Source of the DNA: Bacteroidetes bacterium UBA1941
GTDB lineage: Bacteria; Bacteroidota; Bacteroidia; Chitinophagales; LD1
Assembly (NCBI GenBank): GCA_002336805.1
Contig: DDEZ01000011.1
Span: 496,001-560,000 of the forward strand
Length of the DNA stretch: 64,000 nucleotides
Direction of reading: 5' to 3'
The notes under the pieces were generated by a model that ran no database searches, was not told the DNA's origin, and saw only the letters and a program-made list of their open reading frames with translations. A program made the translations under genes and the position numbers. Each line of letters begins with the position of its first letter. Positions within the stretch are counted from its first letter, which is position 1. Of this stretch, positions 15,517 to 24,254 are shown piece after piece.

Positions 15517-16155
15517 TTATTTCTGCGCAGCAGAGAGATGGCGCTGCAGCTCAGTTCTGGAGATAAATTTTCCTCCCATGCGCTCCAGATGTGGCGTGTG
15601 AAACTGGCAGTCCACCAAGTCGTAGCGCCCACTGCGGCAGAGATGGATCAGGGCCACTTTGGATGCAGAGGGCGCGAGGCCAAACATGCTCTCCCCGCAA
15701 AACACCCTGCCGATCACCACACCGTATATACCACCCGCCAAACGCCCGCCCTCCCATATCTCTACAGAGTGGGTTATGCCCCTGTGATGGAGCGACAGGT
15801 ATGCATCTATCATCTCCTCTGTGATCCAGGTGCCATCCTGCCCGGCACGAGGCACCGATGAGCAGTGCCGTACCACTGTGGCAAAATCTCTATCCTCCGT
15901 GAGTGTATACCGTGCAGAGCGTAGGAGCCGCTCCATGCTGCCCGAGATATGTATGTCATCAGCATAGATCACAAAGCGCTCATGCGGGCTGTACCAGCAG
16001 ATCGGGTCACCCTCAGAGTACCATGGGAAAATACCATTCTGATAAGCCAGTAATAAACGCTCGGCAGAGAGGTCTCCGCCCACAGCCAGCCAGCCGTCCT
16101 CCTCTGCCAGAGAGGGATCGGGAAAGATCAAAGCATCGCTAAGGCGGAATACCAT
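15517..16155 (-). CDS. aat: Leucyl/phenylalanyl-tRNA--protein transferase
   Basis: A 212-residue Aat enzyme, which transfers Leu or Phe from aminoacyl-tRNA to the N terminus of proteins beginning with Lys or Arg and so marks them for Clp degradation (N-end rule). Typical motifs are G-L-L/W-L-A-V-G-G-D-L-S near the N terminus, Y-Q-N-G-I-F-P-W-Y, P-I-C-W-Y-S-P, R-V-F-C-G-E-S-M-F and the end segment D-C-Q-F-H-T-P-H-L. I chose the ATG at 16155 (MVFRLSDALIFPDP), because the frame upstream only offers a TTG abutting the response-regulator stop. It is probably co-transcribed with the response regulator and kinase upstream. Confidence 0.92.
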   Translation of the reverse strand: MVFRLSDALIFPDPSLAEEDGWLAVGGDLSAERLLLAYQNGIFPWYSEGDPICWYSPHERFVIYADDIHISGSMERLLRSARYTLTEDRDFATVVRHCSSVPRAGQDGTWITEEMIDAYLSLHHRGITHSVEIWEGGRLAGGIYGVVIGRVFCGESMFGLAPSASKVALIHLCRSGRYDLVDCQFHTPHLERMGGKFISRTELQRHLSAAQK

Positions 16156-16170
16156 ACCACAAAGGTACAA

Positions 16171-16602
16171 CTACGCGGGGAAATACTCCTGCACCAGTGC
16201 CTGCACCACCTCTTCACTCAGCGGCTTGATGCGAAAGTCGGTGATGAGGTCGCTGTACTCGCCCTCTGCGCGGGCACGGTCATCAGGATTGAGCGAGCCG
16301 GTGAGCATAAAGATCTTGACACCCGCCTTGCGGCCGTAGGGGTCAGGCAGGTCGCGGTATTTGGTGAGCAGCTCAAAGCCATTTAGCGCAGGCATATTGA
16401 TATCCAAAAATATGATACAGGGCATAGGGCGGTCGCTATTGTCCTCATCGGCCAGGCTGCGCGTCAGGTAGTCAAGGCCATCTATACTACCCTCCACACT
16501 ACGCACGTCAAATGGTACCTCTGCGCGCTCTATGATAAAGCGGTGGTAGAAATTGTCAGCATCGCTGTCGTCTATCAGCAGTATGAGGTCGCGGTCACTC
16601 AT
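16171..16602 (-). CDS. Single-domain response regulator
   Basis: A 143-residue CheY-like receiver without an output domain. The phosphorylation site is D67 (F-L-D-I-N-M-P), with the acidic pair D11-D12, T101 and K126 in the expected places. Receivers of this kind in phytochrome-like kinase operons relay phosphate or bind partner proteins rather than DNA. It starts 37 bp after the histidine kinase gene and is followed immediately by aat, so the three genes read as one unit. The kinase at 16640-18574 is the obvious partner. Confidence 0.92.
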   Translation of the reverse strand: MSDRDLILLIDDSDADNFYHRFIIERAEVPFDVRSVEGSIDGLDYLTRSLADEDNSDRPMPCIIFLDINMPALNGFELLTKYRDLPDPYGRKAGVKIFMLTGSLNPDDRARAEGEYSDLITDFRIKPLSEEVVQALVQEYFPA

Positions 16603-16639
16603 GATTTCGTTTTGGTATGGTCATATTTGCCGGCACAGT

Positions 16640-18574
16640 TTATACCGGGAAGGTGAAGAAAAATGTAGTGCCCTCACCGACTTTGGACTCCAGCCATATC
16701 CTGCCGCCATGCAGCTCTACTATCTTTCTGCAGGTAGCGAGGCCTACACCAGTGCCGCTGTATTGATTTTGGCCGTGTAGCCGCTGGAAGATCACAAAAA
16801 CCCGTTCACTATATGCTTTATCAATACCTATGCCATTATCCTTTACAGAAAATAGCCAGTGATTGTTTTCCGCTTGTGCTTCTATCGCTATCACCGGAGA
16901 AACGCCTGGCTTGCAATACTTAATGGCATTGGTGATAAGATTGGAAAATAATTCTGTCAGTTCACCCTTATTGGCGCGAAGCACAGGCAGGAAGCCCACC
17001 TCTATCTGAGCGCCTGACTGCTGTACGGATGTATTGATATCATGTAGTACAGTGCTGACCACCTCTGCTGTGTCTACCCGCTCCATCACATGGTGCCTGC
17101 CTACGCGCGAGTACATGAGCAAGTCACGTATCAGGGTCTTCATGCGCTCAGAGGCATTGACTATATAGTCCAGGTAGAGCTCGGAGTCTTTGTCCAGATT
17201 GCCTTGCTGCTTTTCCTGAAACATGCTGACGAAGTTTGTGATCGTGCGCAGCGGCTCCTGCAGGTCATGAGCGGCTACGTAGGCAAACTGCTCCAGGTTG
17301 TTATTGGTCACTTCCAGTTTGCGGGCATACTCGCGCAGGGCCAAGTGGTCCAGTTTTTTCTCACTGATGTCCCGTATAGCGGCAGATACCCACAACCCGT
17401 CCTCCGTCTCCAGCGGGCTGAGGCTGATCTCTACCGGGAAGTCTTCTCCCGTTTTGCGCGTGCCGTGCAGCTCCAGGTCCAGTCCCATGGTCCGTATCTT
17501 GGGATCCGCAAAATAGTCCTCCCTGTGACCCGCATGTGCCTTGCCAAATCGCTGCGGTATGAGTATCTCCACCGGCTGCCCTATGAGCTCCCCGCGCGTA
17601 TACCCAAAGACCTTTTCTGCCTGCTCATTTACGAGACGTATTGTCCCTGATTTATCTACTATGATCATCGCATCTGGCGCGGACTCCAGCATGCGGCGAA
17701 ATTTATTTTCTGCCGTACCTAGCTCGGCGGCCATATGGTTGATCTCCTCTGCCAGTATGCCTATCTCATCGCGGGAGTATACATGCGCCTTGTCGTCAAA
17801 CTCCCCACGGGCAATGGCCTTGGCGGCACGGATGATCTCCTTCAGCCCGCGCTGTATACCCCGGCTCACAGATAGTGCCAGCAGCAGGCCGGTGATCTCT
17901 ACTGTCAGTGCTACGCCAAAGAGCAGGCGCAGTATCACAAACTCCAGCCAGCGCGATCCCTCCCCGAGAGCAAAGGAAAAGTTGTCTTCCAGTAGCGTCA
18001 GGTTCTCATTGGTACGCTGTACGTCTGCCTCCAGTGCATCTATGACCTCCCGGCTGGGACTGCCCGAGGTGATCTCGCGGTGCAGCTGATCTGCCAGTGG
18101 TATCAGGCGCATGATCTGCGGGTCGGCCTGGGTCCAGGCGTCTATCGCTTTTTTCAGATGGGGCTCACTGTGAAACCGCACCATCAGGTTGATCATACCA
18201 TCTATATCGTCAGGATCATTGCGTCCCTGCAGAAATCCGGCACGTGCGCCCTCCCAGTCTATAGGCTCCCGGAGCATGGCCTCGCGGGCCAGATGGTCTC
18301 CGAGCGGCACTTTCATAAAGAGGAGAAAATTCTGATAGTCAGCCTCGTGATGAGAGTGTCCATATTTCTGCAGATGATAGACTGCGTCTTTCTGACCCTT
18401 GGACCAGAGCCCCTCGCCACCTACATAGGCACGCACAGATGACAGCGTATGGATGGCAAACCATAGCGTGAGCAGCTCCACGACTATCAGAGTAGCCATG
18501 ATACCTACGGTAAAATTGAGTTTGCGGGATATGGATATATCCCCAAACCATTGGGTAATAGATCGTTCTTTCAT
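16640..18574 (-). CDS. Membrane-bound PAS sensor histidine kinase
   Basis: A 644-residue sensor kinase. A first membrane helix (about residues 21-42), an extracytoplasmic helical sensor of about 170 residues (CHASE3-like), and a second helix (about 212-236) are followed by HAMP (237-290), one PAS domain (290-405), a HisKA domain with phospho-acceptor H436 in A-A-H-D-L-Q-E-P-L-R, and an HATPase domain (N549, D-N-G-I-G 579-583, G-T-G-V-G-L 607-612). The architecture H-box to ATPase resembles phytochrome/Cph1-type kinases. The stimulus is unknown. The single-domain response regulator directly downstream is the likely phospho-acceptor. Confidence 0.9.
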   Translation of the reverse strand: MKERSITQWFGDISISRKLNFTVGIMATLIVVELLTLWFAIHTLSSVRAYVGGEGLWSKGQKDAVYHLQKYGHSHHEADYQNFLLFMKVPLGDHLAREAMLREPIDWEGARAGFLQGRNDPDDIDGMINLMVRFHSEPHLKKAIDAWTQADPQIMRLIPLADQLHREITSGSPSREVIDALEADVQRTNENLTLLEDNFSFALGEGSRWLEFVILRLLFGVALTVEITGLLLALSVSRGIQRGLKEIIRAAKAIARGEFDDKAHVYSRDEIGILAEEINHMAAELGTAENKFRRMLESAPDAMIIVDKSGTIRLVNEQAEKVFGYTRGELIGQPVEILIPQRFGKAHAGHREDYFADPKIRTMGLDLELHGTRKTGEDFPVEISLSPLETEDGLWVSAAIRDISEKKLDHLALREYARKLEVTNNNLEQFAYVAAHDLQEPLRTITNFVSMFQEKQQGNLDKDSELYLDYIVNASERMKTLIRDLLMYSRVGRHHVMERVDTAEVVSTVLHDINTSVQQSGAQIEVGFLPVLRANKGELTELFSNLITNAIKYCKPGVSPVIAIEAQAENNHWLFSVKDNGIGIDKAYSERVFVIFQRLHGQNQYSGTGVGLATCRKIVELHGGRIWLESKVGEGTTFFFTFPV

Positions 18575-18797
18575 TAATAACGAGGGGTCCGGTAAAAGTG
18601 GCTCATCTCTGCGTGTCAGAGGGCTCGGGAGGCTGGGTATTCATTTAAAAATACATCGAAACAAGAAGAACAATGTTTGCCTTCGGCTAATGCGGTGTAT
18701 TGTTTGCCTAAACGTGCTGTCTGGGCGGCGAAAGTAATTATGCACAAACACTACAGTTGGCGCAACATCATTTCCTTGTTGTCAAATGAGCTAACAA
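18575..18797. other. Intergenic region upstream of the kinase gene, no gene seen
   Basis: The 223-bp gap between the kinase start and the small gene at 18798 is AT-rich. It holds the word TGTTTGCC twice (about 18669 and 18711). I find no convincing coding sequence or consensus promoter in it. Confidence 0.4.
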
Positions 18798-19046
18798 TCA
18801 ATTGTTTGGCTCGATACCATAGGTGCGTGCAAAACGAATCAAAGCCTCCGCCTCTGACACGATATAGCCATAGGCCTCTTGCTCACCCTGCTTAAACTGT
18901 GCCAATTTGCTGACTACCTCTTTGAGGATAGCATTGGCATTCTTGCCTGCATTGACCTCTGCCATGAGGATCTCATCTGCCAGCCCGGTATAGCCATGGC
19001 GCTGGAGTATTTTTTTGATGGTAGATATGTAGAAGCGCCAGTTCAC
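18798..19046 (-). CDS. Small hypothetical protein
   Basis: An 82-residue, mostly helical, charged protein (MNWRFYISTIKKILQ...) that I do not recognise. It has no signal peptide or membrane segment. Codon use fits the surrounding genes, and the frame starts at an ATG and ends cleanly in a spacer. It lies on the same strand as, and about 110 bp after, the vWA-like gene but is separated from it by a repetitive spacer, so co-transcription is uncertain. Confidence 0.6.
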   Translation of the reverse strand: MNWRFYISTIKKILQRHGYTGLADEILMAEVNAGKNANAILKEVVSKLAQFKQGEQEAYGYIVSEAEALIRFARTYGIEPNN

Positions 19047-19061
19047 TAGAGCGGTATTTAG

Positions 19062-19152
19062 TAGTTAGTATTTAGTATTAAGATGAAGGGTATAGAGACA
19101 ATCAAGACGCAGCGTTTTGTATTTTCTGAATACTAAATACTGATTACTTAAT
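19062..19152. repeat. TAATACT-type repetitive spacer
   Basis: The gap between the vWA-like gene and the 82-residue gene carries AGTATTTAGTA near 19068 and its reverse complement TACTAAATACT near 19124. Surrounding copies of the words TTAGTATT and TTAATAC are present. The same words in the same order (reverse-complemented) occur between ftsY and rimO at 28593-28642. Confidence 0.6.
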
Positions 19153-19159
19153 ACCTAAA

Positions 19160-21268
19160 TCAATATCCTCCAAGATATTTCCTCAGGAACCATTCCGCTG
19201 AGAGCAGCAGGAGTATGAGGAAGAATATCCATTTCAGGTTGATCGCACTCTCGGTCAGGAAGGTGTCATAGAGCACCGGTTTCAATACGTTCTTTGCCAG
19301 CAGGTCGTCTGCTATCTTGTCAAAGTCGTTGGCGTGGTACATTTGCCCGCCATGCTGTGTGGCTAGCTGGTACATCACCTTGTGGTCGGCTACGGTGCGT
19401 AGCTCCTCCAGCTGTAGCGGAGAGATGCTGAATCTGCCATCGGCCTTATAGCTATTTGTGCCGAGTTTGACTGTAGCACTGTAGCTGTAGGTGCCTACAG
19501 GCAGGAAGCCCGCATTGAGCGTGTAGTAGTTGTCCGTCTTGTTCATTTTAAACGGATACTCCTTGCCATCTTCGCTGCGTAGCTTCAGGTCTACGTCCGG
19601 TGTATTGACCATCTCGTAGGCTGCATTATACAGCTGTGCATCAAAGGTCACAGCCTCATTATCCTGGAATATGTTCTTCGGCAGGTTCACGCGGAATGGC
19701 CGCTTGTCGCCTTTCACCGCCAGGTATTGTATCGTCTTGTTTACGATCTCATCAAAGGCGTCAAAGTTCTTATTCTGCATGTAGTCATACATGCGCCAGC
19801 GCCAGATACCCTCACCTGCTATGATGCCTATCTTGCTATCCAGTTGGTCTGCAAACATCCACAGCGGGAAGTCTGTCTCCACATTATTGATACGCTGCGT
19901 GATCAGTACCTGAGAGGCTCCGGTCACTTTAAACTCGCCAAAGAAACACTGCAGCGGAGGAAACTTGGCAATAGCCTGCTGCGTAGCATCTGACACGGTG
20001 AATAAGTTGAAATCCTTACTCACCTTGGCCGTCACATCGTTAAACCTGCTGTTATTGCCCGCTATGGTCAGTGCGGTCTCAGCCTTGGCCAGCGCAGACG
20101 GCGAGGTCTCAGAGCCTACTACAAAGAGCACTGACTTCTTCAGCGCCTTGGCTTGCGCCAGTATGTTGTCCGCATTGTAGTTGAGCGAGGGGAGCTGATG
20201 CAGGATGATCAGGTTGTAGTCATTCAGCTTACTGGCAAAGTCTGCTGCGTAGGCCACATCCAGCTGGTAGTTCTTATTGGACTCTATGGCCTGCTTCAGC
20301 GCGGCGATGTCAGGGTGTGGCGAGGCAGCTACGATCAGTATCTTCTGGCGCCCATCCAGTACCTCTACGAAGATGTCCTTCACATTGTTCTTGTACGTCA
20401 CCTCACCGGGCAGGTTGGTCAGGGCTAGCTGGTAGTGCGCTATGCCCGCCTTGCCGGCGGGTATGATAAAGTCAAACGAGGCATCAAAGTCATCTGAGCC
20501 GATGATGATATCCTTGCGGCTCAGCTGCTTCACGCCGCCATCTATCTCAGAGACAGTCAGCGTCGCATTCTTACCATTGAGAAAGGTAGCCTCTACATCA
20601 GCCCGCACGGCAAACTGGTCATTCAGGTATGTGATCTTATTGTAGTAGACATTGCCAAACTTCAGGTCCTTGGGTATAGTGGTATCGCCGAGGGCCACGG
20701 AGTAGATGGCGTAGGTAGACTTGGCTGCACTGTAGACGGGGTTGATGCCCTGGTTATAGATGCCATCAGAGGCTACGACCACCGCGCCGAGATTCTGATT
20801 GTAGTAGAGGTCGTTGATATTCTCTATGGCATCGGAGATGTTGCTCACCTTGGCGCCAAAGGTGTAAGCGTCAGACTTCTTCAGCTCAGAGCCAAAGGTG
20901 TATGGTACTACATCATATTTTGAGGAAAGCTTGTCAGTCAGCGCCTGTAGCTTCTGTACATAGGCGGCAGAGTCTCCGGCCTTGAAGCCATTGCGCACCG
21001 ACTCGCTGTTGTCTTGCAATATGGCAACGATAGGTTTGTAGGTCTTTGTATTGCGGTAGCGGATAAAGGGCGACATCAGCAGCACCGCCAGTATGGTCAC
21101 CGCCAGAAAGCGGAAAGCCGCCATGGCCCACTGCGCCCAGGGCCGCTGTGCGCCATCCTGACGGAAAGACCTGTCTCTGTAGTACAGCCCTGCCGCATAG
21201 GCCGTGCCCAGCGCGATACAAAGGATGATACACCACCAGGGATATGCGAAAGAGATGCCGGAGTTCAA
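19160..21268 (-). CDS. vWA-like membrane protein (BatA-related, Bacteroidota type)
   Basis: A 702-residue protein with two N-terminal membrane helices (about residues 10-28 and 45-68), a large extracytoplasmic region and one C-terminal helix (about 678-694). The segment I-L-Q-D-N-S-E-S has the D-x-S-x-S form of a von Willebrand A metal site, and V-V-V-A-S-D-G-I-Y corresponds to the later D-G strand. A glutamine-amidotransferase-like Rossmann segment (K-I-L-I-V-A-A-S-P-H-P-D) follows near residue 310. Such proteins accompany BatA-type proteins and MoxR ATPases in this phylum. Here the likely counterpart (37656-39680) is 16 kb away. The function is unknown, with envelope maintenance the usual guess. 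Confidence 0.8.
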   Translation of the reverse strand: MNSGISFAYPWWCIILCIALGTAYAAGLYYRDRSFRQDGAQRPWAQWAMAAFRFLAVTILAVLLMSPFIRYRNTKTYKPIVAILQDNSESVRNGFKAGDSAAYVQKLQALTDKLSSKYDVVPYTFGSELKKSDAYTFGAKVSNISDAIENINDLYYNQNLGAVVVASDGIYNQGINPVYSAAKSTYAIYSVALGDTTIPKDLKFGNVYYNKITYLNDQFAVRADVEATFLNGKNATLTVSEIDGGVKQLSRKDIIIGSDDFDASFDFIIPAGKAGIAHYQLALTNLPGEVTYKNNVKDIFVEVLDGRQKILIVAASPHPDIAALKQAIESNKNYQLDVAYAADFASKLNDYNLIILHQLPSLNYNADNILAQAKALKKSVLFVVGSETSPSALAKAETALTIAGNNSRFNDVTAKVSKDFNLFTVSDATQQAIAKFPPLQCFFGEFKVTGASQVLITQRINNVETDFPLWMFADQLDSKIGIIAGEGIWRWRMYDYMQNKNFDAFDEIVNKTIQYLAVKGDKRPFRVNLPKNIFQDNEAVTFDAQLYNAAYEMVNTPDVDLKLRSEDGKEYPFKMNKTDNYYTLNAGFLPVGTYSYSATVKLGTNSYKADGRFSISPLQLEELRTVADHKVMYQLATQHGGQMYHANDFDKIADDLLAKNVLKPVLYDTFLTESAINLKWIFFLILLLLSAEWFLRKYLGGY

Positions 21269-21505
21269 GTACGCGATTGATTTAAGGTTGCTGGTAAAGA
21301 TGGTAAATATAGGGGAAATGGGGGAGGGGGAGACAAGTGTAGGTATACTCGGGCACCTTGAAGTTTAATTTTAGGTATTTGACCCGGGTTTATCTAGGTA
21401 AAGAGTCTTTTTTATGTACATTATAAAAATCACCATTTATAGGTATTGTATATATTAATTATAATAGTTCTTTTTACTGTGAGGTAATGTTATCAGGAAG
21501 TTATA

Positions 21506-22831
21506 ATGCCAGATTTAAAGAGCATAGGAGCAGAGCACTTAAAAAGTGCTTCTAAACTAAGTGAGAGTGTTCGCTCCGGTCTACTTATTTTCTTCTCTCT
21601 AGTCGCTTTTTGCTGGTTATCCTCAGAATATATTTTTTCACAAATAAAGTATGAAAGAATAAGATTGAGAGGATTGGAAAGCCGCCCTTTGCCAAGTAAA
21701 ACGAATAGCCTTTTTCTTTATTCTGAACGTGTAAATGCTATATATTTTAAACAGAATAGTAAACTACTGGATTCATTAAAGTCAAGATTAAAAAAGGAAG
21801 AGGATTCATTAGCTCAAAATACGCTTAAAATAGCAGAGGATAATATCCCCAAGACGTTAAACTTCTTTCTAAAACAGTCTTCTAAGGCTCCATTCGGGCT
21901 TTTACTTTCATCTGTTATTGTGTTCGCATTCCTAGTATATCTATTTGATTTGAGGAGACAATATATCTCCAAAATAGCCTTAGGCTTGAGAATTTTTAAT
22001 GAGGAGGATGGCGGTTTTAATAAAATAATGGACTACAATATTTCTTTACCTTTTTGGGCATTTCCTTTAAATCACACGTTCAGTAAAGGCCCTTCTAGCT
22101 TAGACATATTGACTATAGGTGGCTGGCGCAAAAACAAGAAGGAGCATTATTTTATAATCGCTACTCTTCTGATACTTATTAATATAATTCAGATAAGACT
22201 TTATTATATAGCTTTAATAAGCGATTCATATCTGTTGAGTTGGGTGATTTCCGTACAATGTCTTATTCTTTTTTTATCCTTCGCTTTATCTATCATTTGG
22301 ATGTTACCAACAAACATCAACAATTCCTATAACTCAGAAGAAATAGAAGCTCTGGGAAAAAAACAAACAAGACGTAATTTTATTGTTGTTTCTACTTTCG
22401 CAACTTTAGGGATAATTTTAGCCGCAAGATCTATAACACTAAGTAAACGTATTGTTAATGCATTTTTAAGACCAAGGTTTCGCACAAAAAGAGAGTCTAA
22501 GGGACCGTCCAAGAGTCTAATTATCGAACGACAGGCACTGGGATTTTTGAAGGTCAAGGAATACGAAATGGCAGCGAACTTTATCTACAGTTTTTTATTG
22601 AAAACCGACAAGAAGGAGCAAGTACGCTTTATAAGATTATTCGATCTCTTAGTTCTAGTCTGTTTTAAATATCCCTCGGTTAATAAAAAGTATTTCGATC
22701 TTGCAGTAAGATTAGCCAAACGGAGTGGTAACAAGATACTAATAGGTAAAAGTAGGAGCTGGGTAGGCAATAAGGTAAGGTTAGAAAAATATGCTCCAGG
22801 CAGATTGTCTTGGAATGGACAAAAGATATAG
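21506..22831 (+). CDS. AT-rich multi-pass membrane protein of unknown function
   Basis: I do not recognise this 441-residue protein. It has an N-terminal helix (about residues 24-44), a charged coiled-coil-like loop, further helices near 127-147, 211-235 and 243-270, and one near 295-312 preceded by T-R-R-N-F. It ends with a soluble helical tail of about 100 residues. Base composition and codon use are far more AT-rich than in neighbours, and the 230 bp upstream are also AT-rich. Its stop codon abuts a tRNA-like structure at 22832-22896. Together these suggest a recently acquired islet, which is inference. No partner gene is visible. Confidence 0.7.
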   Translation: MPDLKSIGAEHLKSASKLSESVRSGLLIFFSLVAFCWLSSEYIFSQIKYERIRLRGLESRPLPSKTNSLFLYSERVNAIYFKQNSKLLDSLKSRLKKEEDSLAQNTLKIAEDNIPKTLNFFLKQSSKAPFGLLLSSVIVFAFLVYLFDLRRQYISKIALGLRIFNEEDGGFNKIMDYNISLPFWAFPLNHTFSKGPSSLDILTIGGWRKNKKEHYFIIATLLILINIIQIRLYYIALISDSYLLSWVISVQCLILFLSFALSIIWMLPTNINNSYNSEEIEALGKKQTRRNFIVVSTFATLGIILAARSITLSKRIVNAFLRPRFRTKRESKGPSKSLIIERQALGFLKVKEYEMAANFIYSFLLKTDKKEQVRFIRLFDLLVLVCFKYPSVNKKYFDLAVRLAKRSGNKILIGKSRSWVGNKVRLEKYAPGRLSWNGQKI

Positions 22832-22896
22832 TAGCATGTATGTTAATGAAGACTAGCCCCGTTGGGGAAAGTAGGGGTTCGAATCCCCTCATGCTA
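22832..22896 (+). other. tRNA-like element lacking a D arm
   Basis: A 65-nt segment starts one base after the stop of the AT-rich gene. The ends TAGCATG and CATGCTA form a 7-bp acceptor-like stem. A perfect T arm is present (AGGGG-TTCGAAT-CCCCT), and a hairpin CCCC-GTT-GGGG lies where a variable or anticodon arm would be. There is no D arm and no 7-base anticodon loop, so it is not a normal tRNA. Six T residues (22897-22902) follow directly. It may be a decayed tRNA 3' half left by integration (an attachment-site scar) or a structured terminator RNA. Confidence 0.55.
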
Positions 22897-23044
22897 TTTT
22901 TTAATCCTGCGCAAGTTATTCCTTAGAACCAAACTGTGGAAAAAAGTCCGTCTGTTTCTTTGTAAATTTAATCATATGTAATCTATTGAATTTTATTTCA
23001 ATAAATTATTCTCTACGTCGGACAAACAATCCGGACAGACAATA

Positions 23045-24055
23045 TCAAGGCTGTCCCGCTCCACCTGACGACCCATATATCTGCCCCGTGGCATAGCTCG
23101 CCATAGGGTCTGCCAGCTGTACATAGATAGAGGCCAGCTCTGCCGGCTGTCCCGGCCGCTTGAAGGGCGTCTGCTCGCCAAAGTGCTCCAGCTTCTCCTG
23201 TGTGGCGCCGCCGCTCACCTGTAGTGGTGTCCATATAGGGCCGGGAGCTACACCGTTCACACGGATGCCTTTAGGGGCCAGTTGTTTGGCCAGAGACTTC
23301 ACGTAGTTCATCGTTGCCGCCTTGGTCTGGGCATAGTCATAGAGGTCCGGCGAAGGGTCATAGGCCTGCTCTGAGGCGGTGCCGATGATCACCGAGCCGG
23401 GCTTCAGATGCGGCAGTGCCGCCTTGATCGTCCAGAAGGGCGCATAGATATTTGTCTTCATGGTCGCGTCAAAGTCCTCAGAGGTCACATCCAGTATAGA
23501 TGGCCGGGTCTGCTGCCGTGCAGCATTATTGACCAGTATGTCCAGGCCGCCCAGTTCTTTCACAGCCGTCTCCACCATCTTCTTGCAGAATGCCTCATCA
23601 CGCAGGTCGCCGGGTATGGCTACGGCTTTGCGGCCAGCCTGGCGGATCAGCTCCACCACCTCCTGTGCATCGGGCTCCTCTGCCGGCAGGTAGTTGATAG
23701 CCACATCTGCTCCCTCACGCGCATAGGCGATAGCCGCCGCACGGCCCATGCCTGAGTCACCACCCGTGATCAGTGCCCGGCGCCCGGTGAGGCGGCCAGC
23801 ACCTACATAGCTCTTCTCACCATGGTCGGGGCGTGGGTCCATCTTGGAGGCCAGTCCCGGCCACGGCTGCTTCTGGCTTTTGAAAGGTGGGCGGGGATAT
23901 TTCTTAGTGGGGTCTTCCAGTTCTTTGGCTGTATTGGCTGGTGCGCCGGCGGCAGCGGCCGGGCCGGGGATAGCGGGCAGCACAGCCAGTGTAGCTATGC
24001 CGAGTCCGAGGTTCTTTAATACAGTGCGGCGGTCGATGGTATGTTTCTCACTCAT
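23045..24055 (-). CDS. SDR-family oxidoreductase with Tat-type signal
   Basis: A 336-residue short-chain dehydrogenase/reductase of the general-stress-protein 39 / YghA group. The nucleotide-binding loop is T-G-G-D-S-G-M-G-R, N-N-A-A follows, and the catalytic S and Y-x-x-x-K appear as G-T-A-S and Y-A-Q-T-K; the P-G-P-I-W-T-P loop closes the site. The N terminus carries D-R-R-T-V-L-K and a hydrophobic stretch ending A-A-A-A-G-A, a twin-arginine-type signal unusual for an NAD(P)-dependent SDR. If functional, the enzyme would be exported folded with bound cofactor (inference). It stands alone on the minus strand. The substrate is unknown. Confidence 0.88.
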   Translation of the reverse strand: MSEKHTIDRRTVLKNLGLGIATLAVLPAIPGPAAAAGAPANTAKELEDPTKKYPRPPFKSQKQPWPGLASKMDPRPDHGEKSYVGAGRLTGRRALITGGDSGMGRAAAIAYAREGADVAINYLPAEEPDAQEVVELIRQAGRKAVAIPGDLRDEAFCKKMVETAVKELGGLDILVNNAARQQTRPSILDVTSEDFDATMKTNIYAPFWTIKAALPHLKPGSVIIGTASEQAYDPSPDLYDYAQTKAATMNYVKSLAKQLAPKGIRVNGVAPGPIWTPLQVSGGATQEKLEHFGEQTPFKRPGQPAELASIYVQLADPMASYATGQIYGSSGGAGQP

Positions 24056-24254
24056 GGCAGTCTTATTTTAAGCAGTCGGATTGCCTCAAAAAACATTCCT
24101 CCGTTCTCTACGCCCCAAATAGAGCAAAGAAGCGGTACAACTGTGAAGTAGGACCGTCAGGCTTCCGATTTCCTGCCGAAAGTTGAGATGGCGTGCTAGA
24201 GGTCAATCAATATCATTGCATCGTATTTATTCTCAACAACAAAACACATCTATC

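Noticed and set aside
15323..15632. Short open frames on both strands over the SRP RNA
   Set aside because: They overlap the structured SRP RNA and the aat 3' end and have no protein features.
22832..22896. A normal tRNA gene
   Set aside because: There is no D arm, no anticodon stem with a 7-base loop, and the length is only 65 nt, so it is recorded as tRNA-like only.
23018..23038. Terminator after the SDR gene
   Set aside because: GTCGGAC and TCCGGAC pair only with a bulge and no T-run follows on the minus strand, so I did not list it.
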